Positions 1-13,300 of a stretch of DNA of 64,000 bases are shown here, in pieces; the first letter of the stretch is position 1, and each line of letters starts with the position of its first letter. Both the position numbers and the translations under genes were made by a program. Source of the DNA: Halichondria panicea (lineage: Eukaryota > Porifera > Demospongiae > Suberitida > Halichondriidae); contig NW_026986601.1 of the NCBI RefSeq assembly GCF_963675165.1, positions 1-64,000 on the forward strand. Direction: 5' to 3'. The notes under the pieces are model-generated. The model ran no database searches, was not told the origin of the DNA, and saw only the letters and a program-made list of their open reading frames with translations.

Positions 1-75
1 CGTGTATGTAATGAAGCAAACATAATATGGGAAAGTATAACTAAATACGCTATAAGATGAGCTGGTTTTGATTAC

Positions 76-3000
76 CTGCTAGTCAGAACTTTAGTATAGA
101 GATCCTGGCGATCAAAGGAAGCCAATGCACAGAGTCCACCATACACTGCCACACAGTAGGGGGACAAAAGCTAGGCAGGTTAGAGTGCACACTGTGAGTA
201 GTACATCTCATTCAGTTATGGGCTATCATCATGCTAACTCTGTGAATTGCCCAAGGCGAATGTACAGCAAGACCTTGTATCACCGCACCTTAATTACTAA
301 GTATGTACAATAGAAACCTGAGTATCGTAGACAGCCATTAAGGCTACATAGCGATATAGTCAACGACACACACACACACACATACACTGTAGCCATTATA
401 GTCATGGAAAAGTGATATTGTTAAGAGACAGGCACACTCACATCTGGGAAGTTGCAGTGCTCGATAATGGCTGCACAGAAAAGCCTAGCTGAATTCTTGT
501 ACTTTCTGTTTTGCATTTCAGCGAGCCCAGCGGCACAGAGCAGTCTACAGGCAGTCTCCTGAGCACCAGTCACTCCAGAATGGGGGCCTTTACTCAGCTG
601 CACGGGAAACACAGAGGCTGGGTACAATTGTACTCGGGTAGTTGTACACTGTATGTAGGGCACATACTATGAAAGTGAACCGCTTTTCCTGGTACAGCAT
701 GTCAGAGCTTAATTGGTAGGTAAAAGACTGTGAGGTTTACATTACACCTCTATAATTATAATTGTATGGCCTACATACACACATGCATGCAACCAGACAG
801 CCCGCCTATAGGTATTACCCTTTATACTAGGGTTGCTAGGGAACAGAGGACCGCCTATAGGTATTACCCTTTATACTAGGGTTGCTAGGGAACAGAGGAC
901 CGGTACTCTAGGCAACCACACTGATGTGATATGTCATCAGGAGTTCAATGTGGGAGAACACACTTAGGCTAGTCACAACAAGTTTAATTCAAAATTAATA
1001 CAATTAGTCAATGGATATCACAATTCAATTTTAGCTAGAGAAAGGCTTACATCAATAGGTTCCATGCTTGCATCAGCCTTACTGTAGTAGTTGAGCACCT
1101 GCTGCCAGTTGCCAAGCAACACGCTCACCTGTGTGTGTGTGGATAAGGTTAGGCGGGTAGGTAAAAACTGTTCTAACATGTTTCACTGGCCTAACTTTCA
1201 GTGTCCATAGCTTAAGTTACAATTTCAAACACTCGTTCTGTACATCTATCTGGCCAAAGGCCAAACGCAACAACAGTGATGCACTAATATGAGCATGGGC
1301 AGAGCAGCTGTCCATTACCACTGATGACTGTAGGGGTGCTTGCCATGGAAACATAATCAACATAGCCCTAGAGACATACTAGCAGAGACTAATCTAATGA
1401 AACAAAACCCGCAAGTATGTTCACAAATTAGGGGTAATTATCTCTAAGAGTACAGAGCAAATGTTTTGAATGCCTTGTATCCACTCACAAACTCATACCA
1501 ATCATGCTCCATGTATTAACGAAATGTTAAATGAGCTGGGGACTGCAATCAACATCCCATAGCACTACATAAACATATCAACACTGCATCTTTTCAAAGG
1601 TACAATGCCATCAAAGTACCTCTTACCGAGACCCTTGGCTTCCAGTGGGCAGAGGAGTGGTCAATGTGGTAGTACTACAATTATATATACAAACCATTCA
1701 CTACCACATTCTTAGTCAGTTGTGGAGAACAGCAGGGAACACACAATATATAAGAGCATGACTACTCTATACTACAGCACAGGCGTACCACACTAAGTGA
1801 TACAAAATGGTTACACTATAATAAATAGTCTGGGAACTGGTACAGTACAGATACCGTATAGCATATATATTTCGAGGGTATAAATGTTCGCGGTTTTGGC
1901 TGATTAAGCATGTACCGTGAACATTTATACCCATGAATTTAATATCGCATGCAAGCATTATTCCGCGAAAGTTTACAGCCTCGAAATATACCCGCTATAC
2001 GGCATATTACAATTCATAGACATGGGAATATTGAGTGGGGTGGATAGAAACAATTTAAGACATTTTCCTGTTTGTGTAATTATATGTATGTGTTTACGTA
2101 CAGTGTAGAGTCAAACATTCACATTCGCTATAGGTATATATCTCAAATAATGTACAGTTGGATCAGACTGACCTTAATGACGTTCAGACAAAGTTGAACA
2201 ATGTGTTTGGAGCTGGTACAGTGGTCCCTGGCACGCATGTACATCTTCAAAGCTTGACTGTGCGTGTGGGAGCAAGGGTGTATGTGTGGGTGAGCATGTG
2301 GCAGTACAATGCAAGAACAAGCCATTACACTAACAAGACAAGGAATTTCAGACATCAAAACCATTACGCACTTCTTATACTCCTATTATGCAATCACTTA
2401 AAAAAAAACGCCCTAGGGCTTGAGCTTGTTTCAAAGCTTTGTACACTTACTCACAAAAAAGTATACATGTACATGTATATCAGCCTAAAGGTATTGCTCC
2501 CAATCATGTGAGTCCATCCAAAACATAATTAAGCCATACATTATAAGGTGAGAAGCAAACAACGGTGAGAGTAGACAGTTTATATGCAATTAACAAATTA
2601 CGTGCATCAAGTTCTCACTTTAGCTCTCCACAGTCAACATAGTGGTCCCCCAAAGAGTCAAACCCTCTCCGGATGCTCTCCTTGATTGAATTGCTGCGGT
2701 AGTTCTTCAGGTCAGAGTCCAATCGCTCAAGCTGTGTGAGTATTGAGGGTAAAGGAGAATTCAGTTATGGTCATATACAGGAAACAGGGCTTAATCAAGG
2801 GTTACTTACTTTTTGCTTAAAAAGGCTACTTAGTACATATAATAATACATAACCGAAAAATATTTGTTACAGTCTTCTGTGAATGTGTAATACAATACAT
2901 GTGACAAAAGTGACAGATATGCAAATTCTGTACTCATAACTCATATTCACTTCCTAGAAGATTAAAACATGATCATCAATATGATTGAGTAGCGTAAATT

Positions 3001-5344
3001 CTTTGAACATACGGTGGTGCAGATATTATGCTGAGAATGGGCACCGGGAACCCAGATAATAACATGATTTTATACAGATCAAGAATTGGTTGCTAGACAA
3101 TAAGCAACAACCGGCTATACATTTCTACACAGGGGACTCACCAAGTAATTAAGAGGATGATCTAAGTCAGCCGCAAAAAAAACCATATTTGGGGTGTTCT
3201 ACTTATAATGTATCAGTCGCATGAGAAAATACAACACTGTTTTGGTAACCATATAGCAGCGAAATTTCGAGGGGCTTAATTTTCGCTGTTTTCATGGGAT
3301 AGCAATCCTACACGAAAATAATTATCTGTTATAACATGCAAAGATTAAAGGCGTGGCTTCCAGTAAGCAGTCATCCCACGAACATTGTGCAACGAAATGC
3401 TTTTAGAAGCCATTCCACAAATATAAGTGCCTTGAAAATTTCGCGCTATACAGACACATGCATTATGTACATGTTGGCTACCATAGTACTAAAAATGAGC
3501 CAAATCATCAGAAAGTTTGACACTTGCGGAACTTTTGCGTTTTGGCAAGGATTATAATGTTATACAAAACATGTACCGGTATACTTTTTTGCGATTTAAT
3601 TTTTGCAAAGCAATCAACACCCGCAAAAGTCCTATAATTATGTTTGAAGCACACACGGTATACAGAGTGTTCTGGAGCATTGCCCACTGGCAAATATGTT
3701 CATGTTGTACTAGCTATACAAAACAAACTATCAAATTCATGAAATTCACTCCATTTTTGAAGTGATGACCACAGACATGCGTCATTAACCAACCATGTAA
3801 AATGTGTACCCTAAGTCAATGGCGGTAAGCATACAGAGTAACTTTAGAACCACCGAACAGGAAGAGAGTTTGCAAACAGACTAGAGGGGGCAAATGAAGC
3901 TCGTAAATCACATGGTCTCTAATTATCATGGAAGGGATGTTAATAGTTAATTCAGTCATCAGTTCTGGGAACCTGAACCGTCGCACAAAAAGCAACAGTA
4001 CAAATGTAACCTGCGGTTTCTGACGTGTGCATGTGTGCAGAGAATGTCTGAAATTATGGTTTACGAAGGCTAAATTCCTGATTCCCAAAATTCCGTCAAT
4101 AATCACCTCCTACAAGCTCATTAATTAAACCAATTACAACCTCCACAATTCCTCCTAACAGCAACAAGGATTCCCACGGGGCACCAATGTACCCCTCCTA
4201 TAATAATTATACGAACTAAACAAACAGGAAAAAATGATCTACTGCCTCACAGTGGAACCTATGAGAAGCTGTGTGTGAGTTCAATATCTGCCCGTTGCTT
4301 ACCAAGATGGCTGCCTTCCTGTTGGTGGTAGTGACAAAGGTCACAGCGTCCTCAGCGTCAGGGGAATACTTGGGGTCACCTGTAGCCTGTTGTACTCTCT
4401 GCCTTAGCTCACTGAATAGAGGAGTGTTGTGAGTTCCCTCCACAGTCTGTAGACTCAGTCTGAATAGTGGAGGTAACAATGGACCGAGTTATTCCAATTA
4501 TTGAACAAGGATTATTCTGAAGTTACGACCATAAGACATTACTATTACCTGTGCCTTAGGGTCAGGAGGAAACAGTTAGTGGTGGGGGAGAATACAATTA
4601 TTTATCGAAGTGCGTGATTGTACTCATGAAATTGACGTCCTAGACATTTTAATATGTACCGTAATTGATGTAATTACAGCGCCATGTCAGCATCAGCATA
4701 ATTTTTAGGTCCTAAAAGAAGTGCCAACCGTTGGTGGAATTTTTTTTTTCTGGCGCTTATAAAGGCTTGTTTGAGACACCAAGACAATCATCCTGCATCT
4801 TTGACTTCCTTCACTTCTAAACAGTTGTCTAACCCATAGCTACAGTCAATGAATGTTGTTCACGAGTCACTCAGCTCTCAATGGTGCAGCTAGCAAGTGA
4901 AACTGAGCTAGACCGTGCCTATTTTCTCTACAAATTCTATACTAGCTGTAGAACATAAGCAACACCATAATTTAGGCGCCAGCTGGGCTGAACGCAATTT
5001 TTTGTGTTCTAAAAGATGCGCCACTCAGAAGTGCAATAAATTTTTCTGGCGCTGTAATTACATCAATTACGGTTTTGAGTGGTGGCAAAGTTTGCGCACT
5101 ATGATTATACAGGCACGCGTTTGTTCTCTTTTGAGGCCCATGGTGGTTTAGTTTTGTACCTGAGTGCGTCTGCACGCAGTGTTGGACAGTGCTTAGCGAT
5201 GAACATCAGCCTTCGTATTTTAGCCAGGCCTTGAAAGCTGTTGGCGTACTGGTCGAGGTCGAAGTTCGGATTGTCTATGATGAAGTCATTGCTTTGAGAG
5301 AGAGTCCCATCTTCATCCACCTGCATCGGTTCCACACTGTCCAT
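76..5344 (-). CDS. GPS1: COP9 signalosome complex subunit 1, 5' seven exons (3' end outside window)
   Basis: CSN1 is the scaffold subunit of the COP9 signalosome, which removes NEDD8 from cullin-RING ubiquitin ligases. Seven exons on the minus strand join in frame: 5344-5160, 4459-4303, 2731-2619, 2257-2173, 1128-1051, 597-442 and 170-76, all with GT-AG borders. They give about 290 residues, roughly the first 60% of the family length. Family landmarks appear in order: [15 protein letters not shown] in exon 1, [17 protein letters not shown] in exon 3, [19 protein letters not shown] in exon 4, [13 protein letters not shown] in exon 6 and [16 protein letters not shown] in exon 7. The last two lie in the helical-repeat part; the PCI domain lies outside the window. 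The start is the first Met of exon 1 ([13 protein letters not shown]). Introns contain short repeats and a 416-bp inverted-repeat element. Confidence 0.95.
802..899. repeat. Exact 49-bp tandem duplication in a GPS1 intron
   Basis: A 49-base unit starting CCGCCTATAGGTATTACCC occurs twice back to back with no difference visible by eye. It lies in the intron between GPS1 exons 5 and 6. The lack of divergence suggests a recent slippage or unequal-exchange event. Confidence 0.9.
1852..2004. mobile_element. MITE-like element beginning TACCGTATAGC, in a GPS1 intron
   Basis: The ends are inverted repeats: TACCGTATAGC with ATATTTCGAGGG on the left, and CCTCGAAATATACC with GCTATACGG on the right. An inner inverted pair (ATAAATGTTCGCGG against CCGTGAACATTTAT) follows the left terminus. 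Other elements with similar termini lie at 3252-3452, 53031-53267 and 54844-55050. There is no coding capacity. Confidence 0.65.
3252..3452. mobile_element. MITE-like element with GCGAAATTT / AAATTTCGCGC termini, in a GPS1 intron
   Basis: The left end (AGCGAAATTTCGAGGGGCTT) and the right end (GCCTTGAAAATTTCGCGCTA) are inverted. The interior (AGCAATCCTAC, AACATGCAAAGATTAAAGG, TGTGCAACGAAATGCTTTTA) closely matches the element at 53031-53267, so both belong to one dispersed family. Confidence 0.65.
4658..5073. mobile_element. Non-autonomous inverted-repeat element in GPS1 intron 1
   Basis: The 27-bp ends are exact inverted repeats; each begins ACCGTAATTGATGTAATTAC and runs to GCGCCA. I see no clear target duplication. 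A lone right end with the same terminus lies at about 54282-54308, so this is a dispersed family. Confidence 0.75.
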
Positions 5345-7367
5345 CTACAATTAATACAGACCGATGACATAAAAATTAATGATTTCCACTATTATTGGTC
5401 CTAACACCACACCGTGCTTATACATATACTGTACATGATTGATTAGTACCTGCTGGTACTGCTTTGGGACAGGCATACTGTGTAAATACTAGGTAACTGT
5501 CTAAAGAGGAGCTGGAAAAACAGTTCTTCTTTACCCGTACCCGGGCACGTGACTACAATAGTGCCACTGTCGCGGCTTGTATTCGAAGTTAGCCAGTTTC
5601 TATTTTTTTAAACCTTGAATACTAACCGCGGCTGAGCCAGATTTAGGGAAGGAAGTAAATTAAAACATTGGAATGCAGAGATGTCTGCGCTTATAACAAG
5701 AAGGAAACATGCTTTATTAGCAAAACGACTTGAGTGCAAAGAATATACGACACTGACTATAATTCGCTCTCAAGAAGAGTACATCTACCTGCAGTTGACA
5801 AGCACAGATTTAACTTTAGGTGAGGAAACGTAGATCTGCATTCAAGTTGACCTTAATATTAAAGAGCACATGTTGTTAATAATTATATGGGTCCAGTCAC
5901 TGATCTTCATTCCACCACAATTTTTAATATGAGAATGGTTGAAGTCAAATGTATGATTATAAGATGAGATTGGGTACTTTTGGAATGCTGTGTGTTATTA
6001 TAGCCAGCTAATGTAGGCAATGTTATATAGCAAGAGTAGTGTATATAGTCATAGTATGCTGTTGCAGCTGATTTAATAGCTCATGCAAAGATTATACGGT
6101 ATACTATGCGAACTGTGAAACTGCGAAGTGTTGTCCACTAAAAGGCTGTGAGCTAGCTCTATGGGTAGAGGTGTGTTTCACACCATGTCCTATGACTCTG
6201 GTTAACTTGAGGTGTATTCTCCTTGTCCATCGTCACACCCATTTTCCCACATAAACTTTGTGCAGTTTTGCAGCATAGGATTTTGCGAAAGTTAAAACCA
6301 CAGTGCATTAGGAACCCTCCTTTTAGATGCTCTCGTTTTTACTGGCTAAGTAGTACACAGCATTTATTTGCTTATAGTGATGCTGAGTATTGGGAAGTTA
6401 AATAGATGCATGTAACAATAGTCATTATGTGTGATAGCTAGCACCTGGGTGGGTTGATGTGCTGTAAAGAAAATGTTCATTCTTGACATATCTGTGGGAT
6501 AGCAACACACTTAATGTTTTTATCGCTTACACGACAACAGAACAGTTGGCATGGAATGTATTCCGTGACCTTGTTTAGATGCAATTGTCAATAGCTGATC
6601 TTACCACTTTAGCTTGAAGGTTTCTAGGATACCAAGTCTTACTTTGTTTTGTTACCCTCCTGGGAGAATATGATTCTATTCCAGTGACGTACAAAGCTCT
6701 TTAACATCCTTCCTACTGCATTCCATGACATTCGTGTCCTTCTCTTTGATCTAAGTTAATGACTTTCATAAGTTCCTACCTGTCTTTTGATGTCATTATA
6801 ATATAGTGTTTTCCACAAAATGTAAATTAATCGGTAGCTAAGATATCAAACTGAATGTTTGATCTCTGACAGTTGCCTGGTGATGTGCTACACTGTCTGA
6901 CTGTAGCAAAACACAGCTACAACAGCTAGAAAACACACAACAGTTTGCTTAAACATGTTCCCCCGTTGTGTGAAACTGTACACTTTTCATTCCTGCTCTA
7001 TACCTTTCATGTTCCAGTAATGCTGGTCTAGCTGTATTGGTAATATGTTATTGAATACCTTGGCTATTGACTGATTTCTAAAAGGCTACGCATCATGTAA
7101 ATACGGGCTGTGAAGTTATACCCTTTGAATAGGTTGCAGGTGTTCCACCTTGCCTTTGATGTAAGTATTCCTAACCCAAACATTTGCTTTGAAGTGTCAC
7201 CTATAATGTCACCACACACGTAACTAAACAAATTCAACTGTAAAAAAGAATCATGTTTCTGTCTGTACACTTGATATGCCAGATCATACTGTAACTGTGT
7301 TTTGAAAAGCCACTGACTGCATGTATACATTTCTATTCCCAGATTCTAACACACACACAGAGACAAG
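5345..7367. other. Divergent intergenic region between GPS1 and the receptor gene
   Basis: This 2-kb stretch separates the GPS1 start from the receptor signal-peptide exon, which is transcribed the opposite way. Promoters for both genes should lie here, but I cannot point to a convincing TATA box or other element. It holds one short unassigned frame (5681-5833). I see nothing else that can be named. Confidence 0.5.
5681..5833 (+). CDS. Short unassigned frame or candidate first exon
   Basis: ATG at 5681 opens 50 codons rich in Lys, Arg, Leu and Thr, starting MSALITRRKHALLAKRLECK. A good donor (TTTAG then GTGAGG) lies at 5819/5820, so this could be a first coding exon. I do not recognise the sequence and found no downstream exon to join to it. 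It faces away from GPS1 across about 340 bases, which would suit a bidirectional promoter. It may be chance. Confidence 0.2.
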   Translation: MSALITRRKHALLAKRLECKEYTTLTIIRSQEEYIYLQLTSTDLTLGEET

Positions 7368-10300
7368 ATGCCGAGAATTCTCGCTCTGTTGACTGTCTTC
7401 ATTGCTGCTGTAGCAGCTAACGTATGTGATGAAAGTGAGTGCACTTAGCAAGTTGAAGTATATATTGTTGCTATACAGGACGTGTGGTCAATTCCCTAGG
7501 CCATTAGCAACTGTTGTATCTCTTACACATTTGGAGGGTGCACAATGGCTTAAACATAATTACCTTACAAGCATGTATTACCTACAGCTTAGTTTTCTAC
7601 AAGACTGATGTAACAGTTGTTTGTAGCTATTGTGGTATAGCCCACAAAAATTGGTTGCTTTGATGCCCTACACAGCTGTTACTGGTGTTGCATACTTAAC
7701 CTAGCCACTGTAGAGTGTTGTTGTGGTTAGAAACCCAGCTCAAAATCTTTTCAAGTGTGTTTTTAATCCAATTTTGGCCATTAATTAACTCTGGTAAACT
7801 GTGCCATTCATGGTTAGCTTCTCCAGTGCTGAGGAATACTCCTGTAGGAGTTGCCCTTGTCATGGGGGAGGAAGTGGGGTGGCTCTATTCATTAGGGAGA
7901 TAAACGCTTGCTGTGTGGGAATTCATACCTAGCTTGATAATGCACCTGTCACAGCTCTCATAACACCTGTCCTGGACAATACAACAATAATCACGACAGC
8001 TTTTTGTGGATAAGGCAGAGTATTTCCTTAAAATTGGTTTGAAACTAACTTAATAAAGGTGGTTGCCGTAGTTTTCGTGGGAGTGTAATGTGTTTACTCC
8101 TTTGTTTCTCAACTTATCGATCGATATACTTTGGATATAATTTCATGTGTACGTATAACCCTAGTTACGAATTGTGTGGGTCATGAGTATTGAATTAGCA
8201 TTATGTTACCAAATTACTGCACAACATCGCAAGGCATCTTTTAGTTGCGTGGCTTTCTTTTGTTATAGCTATTGAAACAAGTAGGGGGATTATTGTGTTA
8301 GACAACTTAATATCATCTTGTTACTAGATTTTGGAGTTGATCTGAGCGCAAAGACAGTGAGAGCCAAGTTTGTAGCTGACCCAATTAACCTTCTTAGGTC
8401 TCTGTTGACAGCTAGTCACATTCCTGTAGCTTCAGTTCACAGCTAGCCTCTTGTTTGTGCTGCTGGGACTCTTTATTGTGGTCGGTCGTAATGGCGGGGC
8501 ATTCAGTTGCTTAATTTGATATCATAAACATGCAGTCTATTCGGAAGCATTGTGCAGATACTTATACAGTGTTGTCATTGAGTTCTAAAGATTCCTGTCA
8601 TTTCTCAAGCCAACTGCATTCATCTATAGAGTGTAAATTCTGTCATTTAGTGTTGTGATTAACACTGGCTGGCTTGTATTTATGCCTCAGGCCACACCAA
8701 GAATATGTAACGCTGATTTGTGCATGGTTTGACACCCACTTGTTGTGGGTTATATAACTAGCTGTAAAATAAAGTTTTGATTCCTAACTTGTTTATATAA
8801 GGCCACCAAAGAAGGTCCACAACTGACGTCATCATCCTGTATAAGTGCACTTGTTGACAGGCTATACCCTAACAGCAACATTATAGCCATAATTTCAACC
8901 CTTTTGCACAGCTAGTGTGCGTAGACTTTATGTGACTGAGTGACCTATGTTAATGTTGTACCAAGGACAATGCAGACTGCACCAGATATTAAAGCTGTTC
9001 CCTCCTTTGCAGATATGTTTGTGTCCCATCCCATAAGTGTGGAAGCTCGCCTTGGAGACTTTGTGAACTTCACCTGTGACATAAGTACAGATACATATTT
9101 GCATCGGACCTTCAGGCATTATATGGCAAATGGAGCCTTCCTCGAGTTAAACGATATCAGGGATAGAAATGACATGTAAGTTATCTATCGAATGCATTAT
9201 AGTAAGTGTGTACTGCTGTTCCTCTTTTACTGCAGGTTTTATAGACGCGCTGTGGGTGCTTCTAATGTGGCTAACACTCTTATGATAGAAGGAGTACAGT
9301 CATACCATGCTGGACAATATCAATGCTTTGCTACCTCTGATGGAAACAATTGCCTAACGTTTTTTTCTTTAAACGCTACCTTAACTATAATCGGTGAGTT
9401 TAAGATCCCGGCAACACTGCATGTAGTGACGATAGAGACATTTTATAGCTATGACACCCATGTGTAATTATTAATATCACTGTTTGTCCTCTTCCTCAGG
9501 CGAGCCTGTTATTAGTTCTGCCACTGAGTTCAGTGGTTTTACTACGGAGGACCTCAGTGTTACCCTCAGTATAACTGGCACCGACCCTACCGTGCAAGTG
9601 TACAGAGAGGGAGTCCTCCTAGTCAACGGCCCTCGAATAGAATTTAGCTTTGCTAATACACAGTTTGAGATGATCATCAGTGACCTGAAACAGTCAGATG
9701 CTGGAGAATACATAATTAAGGCCAGTAATGATTTTGCTAAGGCGGAAACAACTATCACAGTTATACCAATTGGTAAGTCATTCTTTCGTGCATTGCATGT
9801 TATGTATATATGCAAGTTACCCCAAGTTGGTACTAGACTTTGTTTTCAACGCAACAGGCAGAACATGCCCTTGAAAGGAATTTGTCTTTTGTCTGTCTGT
9901 CGAGCGCCCATATGCTAACTAGCCACAAAAATGGTGATGCAAATGATGTAAGGTGTCCAACAATAGGTTTCTGTTTGCCTGTTGTGTACTTCCCAGAATC
10001 AGTAAATCTGCATGTGTTTCTTTGAATAAGAGCTCAAACACATCGGACATGGTTGCTATGGCCTCCTGAGTGCTTGCATTTCCTGTGGGTGGTAGTTGTA
10101 GGAGTATAATCTTAATCGGCTGTTGCTATGCCCTGTATCCTAGCTGATAGTTAATTGACAGTACAGCTGGACACTCCCTAAGGTGTCAATAGCATTCAGG
10201 TTGGGAAATGTTGTTGTCATGAGCACCAGGAACCGTGAATATTGTAACTCATGAATCTCATATTCCTATACTGTGCAAACCACAACAACTTCCTGGGTGA

Positions 10301-13300
10301 CCTATTTATTTAGCAACACCTGTAACTGCATGGGTGTGTTGTTGTGCTCTCCTGTTAAAAGGGCTATAAGTCATTGTGATGTTGGCTCAACACACACGGC
10401 ATTAGGAGGCCATAGCGCACACAGCCAGATCAGAATGGAATGAAATAGGTTATCTGTTACCTGGGTGACTAACGGATTAGAATACCAGTTGATCGAGATA
10501 CTGTGTGGGTAGCACCATTGATAGGGCAAATATTTTCCCACGCGAAGGAATTCAAATTGAGAATGTGCTTGTTTATGCAACCAATGAAAGTTTGTAGCTT
10601 CACACTAATATATTGTTGCTGCATGTGGAAATGATACTTGCAAACTAACAGTTCCCTGAAAGCACGGCAATTTGTATGCAATTAATAAGTGTTACAAGCA
10701 TTGTGTTTAAGTGCATGTAATTACTGCATGTGTAGACCAAGTGCCCACTCGGTAATTACAACTCAATTGCTCAATTAGATTGGCATCAAAAGCACATCTG
10801 CCTCTCGTCAATGCCACAAACATGGACAGCCAACAATAGTTATGTCTAAATGGCACAAAAAACGACTGAAGATAATAGAATACAAAAACAATAGGTGTTC
10901 CCATTAAATAATGCAGTTTTGATATTTTAAAAAGCAGGACAATACAATTTTGGTGTCATTGGTTGAAAGTCTCTGTCTTTCCTGCAGGTCCTGACCGTCC
11001 TGTGGTGGAGCTAATGGATGTGCAGGTGTCAGCCTATGGGGAAGCTGTCCCTCTCACCTGCTCCATTCAACCTGAAGCACAAGAAGACTCTGTTGAATTT
11101 TTCTGGAGAGATATACAGGTAGCTAATCTGTCATGTTGTAGTTTTAATGTCTTAGTGTAGGCGGTTTTCAATCCTACTCCCTCCTGTAGTTTGCTTAAAT
11201 GTTCAGGATACATCTATATAAATATTAAGAAATGTTTTTCTCATTTTCCACCTAGAATCGTGTCATCACTCCAAACAGCAAATTCAGCATCTCGTCTGAC
11301 ACAATGTCCAGTACACTGACTATCAATGCCCTCACAAGCAACTTCACTGGAGGGTACACCTGTGTGGCCAACAACTCTCGTGGCAGTACCCCCAAAGTTA
11401 TTATTCTCTTTGGTATGTACTCTGTGGGCATAGCTAGACAACAACAGTGTTGCATTACAACTTCTGTTTTGTAAACAGTTGTTGTGCAATGACCAATATT
11501 TCCGCATTTACTTTGTTCGTCATTAGAAGATGTGCTTGTCATAAGCATTGTTTTTCTTTCACAGGCCCACCAGCTCCTGTTACAAATCTTCTTATAGTGG
11601 GAACAAGTAGTAGTCGTCAGAGAACAGTCACTTGGCAACAGCCCGGCAACTCAGTGGAGCCCATTCAGAAGCACATGATCCTGTTATACAGGTTTGTGAC
11701 AGTGGATAAATATAGACGCTTACTTTTTGTTACGGTTTACCTTAAACAAAAAAAGCTAATGCTCTCTCTACTTATTACAGAGAGGATGAAGATGTTGTGG
11801 TTATGCAAAGAGAGGAAAACAGTTCCACTCTCACTACCGATGGTGTGATGTACTCCTACCCTCTGACTAACCTCAACCCTGGCAGCTTTCAGCTCACTGT
11901 CACTCCTGTATCTGTGGTTGGAGACAACACCGTGCAGGGGCCGGAGAGTGCAAGGAAAAAATTCACTGTTGGTGAGTGGCCCTCTCTATGCATATCAGTT
12001 GTCACCATGAGAGTTTGGACGTTTAAACACGGCAGAAAACAAATTGCTATTTCCAACGATAAAGCTTGTAGTCAAAATTACTGTATCTTGTAAATTTATG
12101 GACGTTCACAGCAAAGTGTAATGGCCTGTGCAAATACAATATCTCTCATTTGTTATCCAGATGAGGACACTCATGTTGTTGCTATTGCTGTGGGAGCTGG
12201 TGCTGGAGTGGCTGTGCTGCTTGCCATCGGTACTGCAGTGGGAATATTCTGCCTATGCTTCTACTATCCACACAGGTAGGCTCTCATCCCTAATTAGTAA
12301 TCATGCATGCACTTTAATTGCTATAAACAGGGGATGTTGGTATCTAGGTGGGTTAATTCAATTGGGCATTGTTTAGTCTCTAGGATATGCCTAATTGTAA
12401 GTGGTTGCCCACTCTTACATGCACACCAGCGTGCACGTTTACATACTTATTATTCCAACACCCACACAGACGTCAGCTACAGAGTCAGCAACAAACTTGG
12501 AGCAGAGAGGACGTCAAAACTGATGGTGCCCCTAAAAATGAGTACACAGCGCTCACACTTCGTCCCAGCTCTGGCTATCCCGCCTCTCCTGGTATGAGCA
12601 GTCCCACCTCCGACCAGTTCCTTGCCAATATCGACCCCAAGTGGGAGTTCCCTCGTGAGAACATCAAGCTGTGCGACCCTCTGTGTGAGGGTCAGTTCAC
12701 GGTACTCTACAAAGGGCTGGCAACTGGCATCAAGGAGAAACCTGTTGATGTGGCCATCAAGTCAGTCAGAGGTATGCCCACATTTGGCATGGCCCTGAAC
12801 TGTGGGCACACTAGAACCCACAGTGCAGCTGGGCATTTCAATGACCTCCTTACTATATAATTGTTAGGTTCCACTTTATAGTGATTCAAATTGCCTATTA
12901 ATTTGTGGTTATACATATAATGTACCAAGCTTTCACTTGTGGTTGTGTTGTGTGCAGTGGATGCCACCGAGGACGATGTGAAAGCTCTAGTGGCTGAGAT
13001 GGAGATGCTGTCCAGTATTGGGCCTCACGAAAACATTGTTTCAATGTTGAGAGTCTGTACCGTTGGAAGTGAGTACTGTGCATGTGTGCATGCATGGTCT
13101 GTCCTATTGTACTTATGAAATAGCTTTGAGTGCCTGGAAGCCAATAGCTTTGATTCTATTCAGTGATGTACTAAGTATCCTCCTTGGTAACTATTGTAGA
13201 GGAAGTGTGTGTTGGAATGACTTTGTAACTTGAGTAGTCTTCTACAAGCCACCCACAAGATCACTCACTGACTGCTACCCCCTACCCCTTACAGAGCCTA

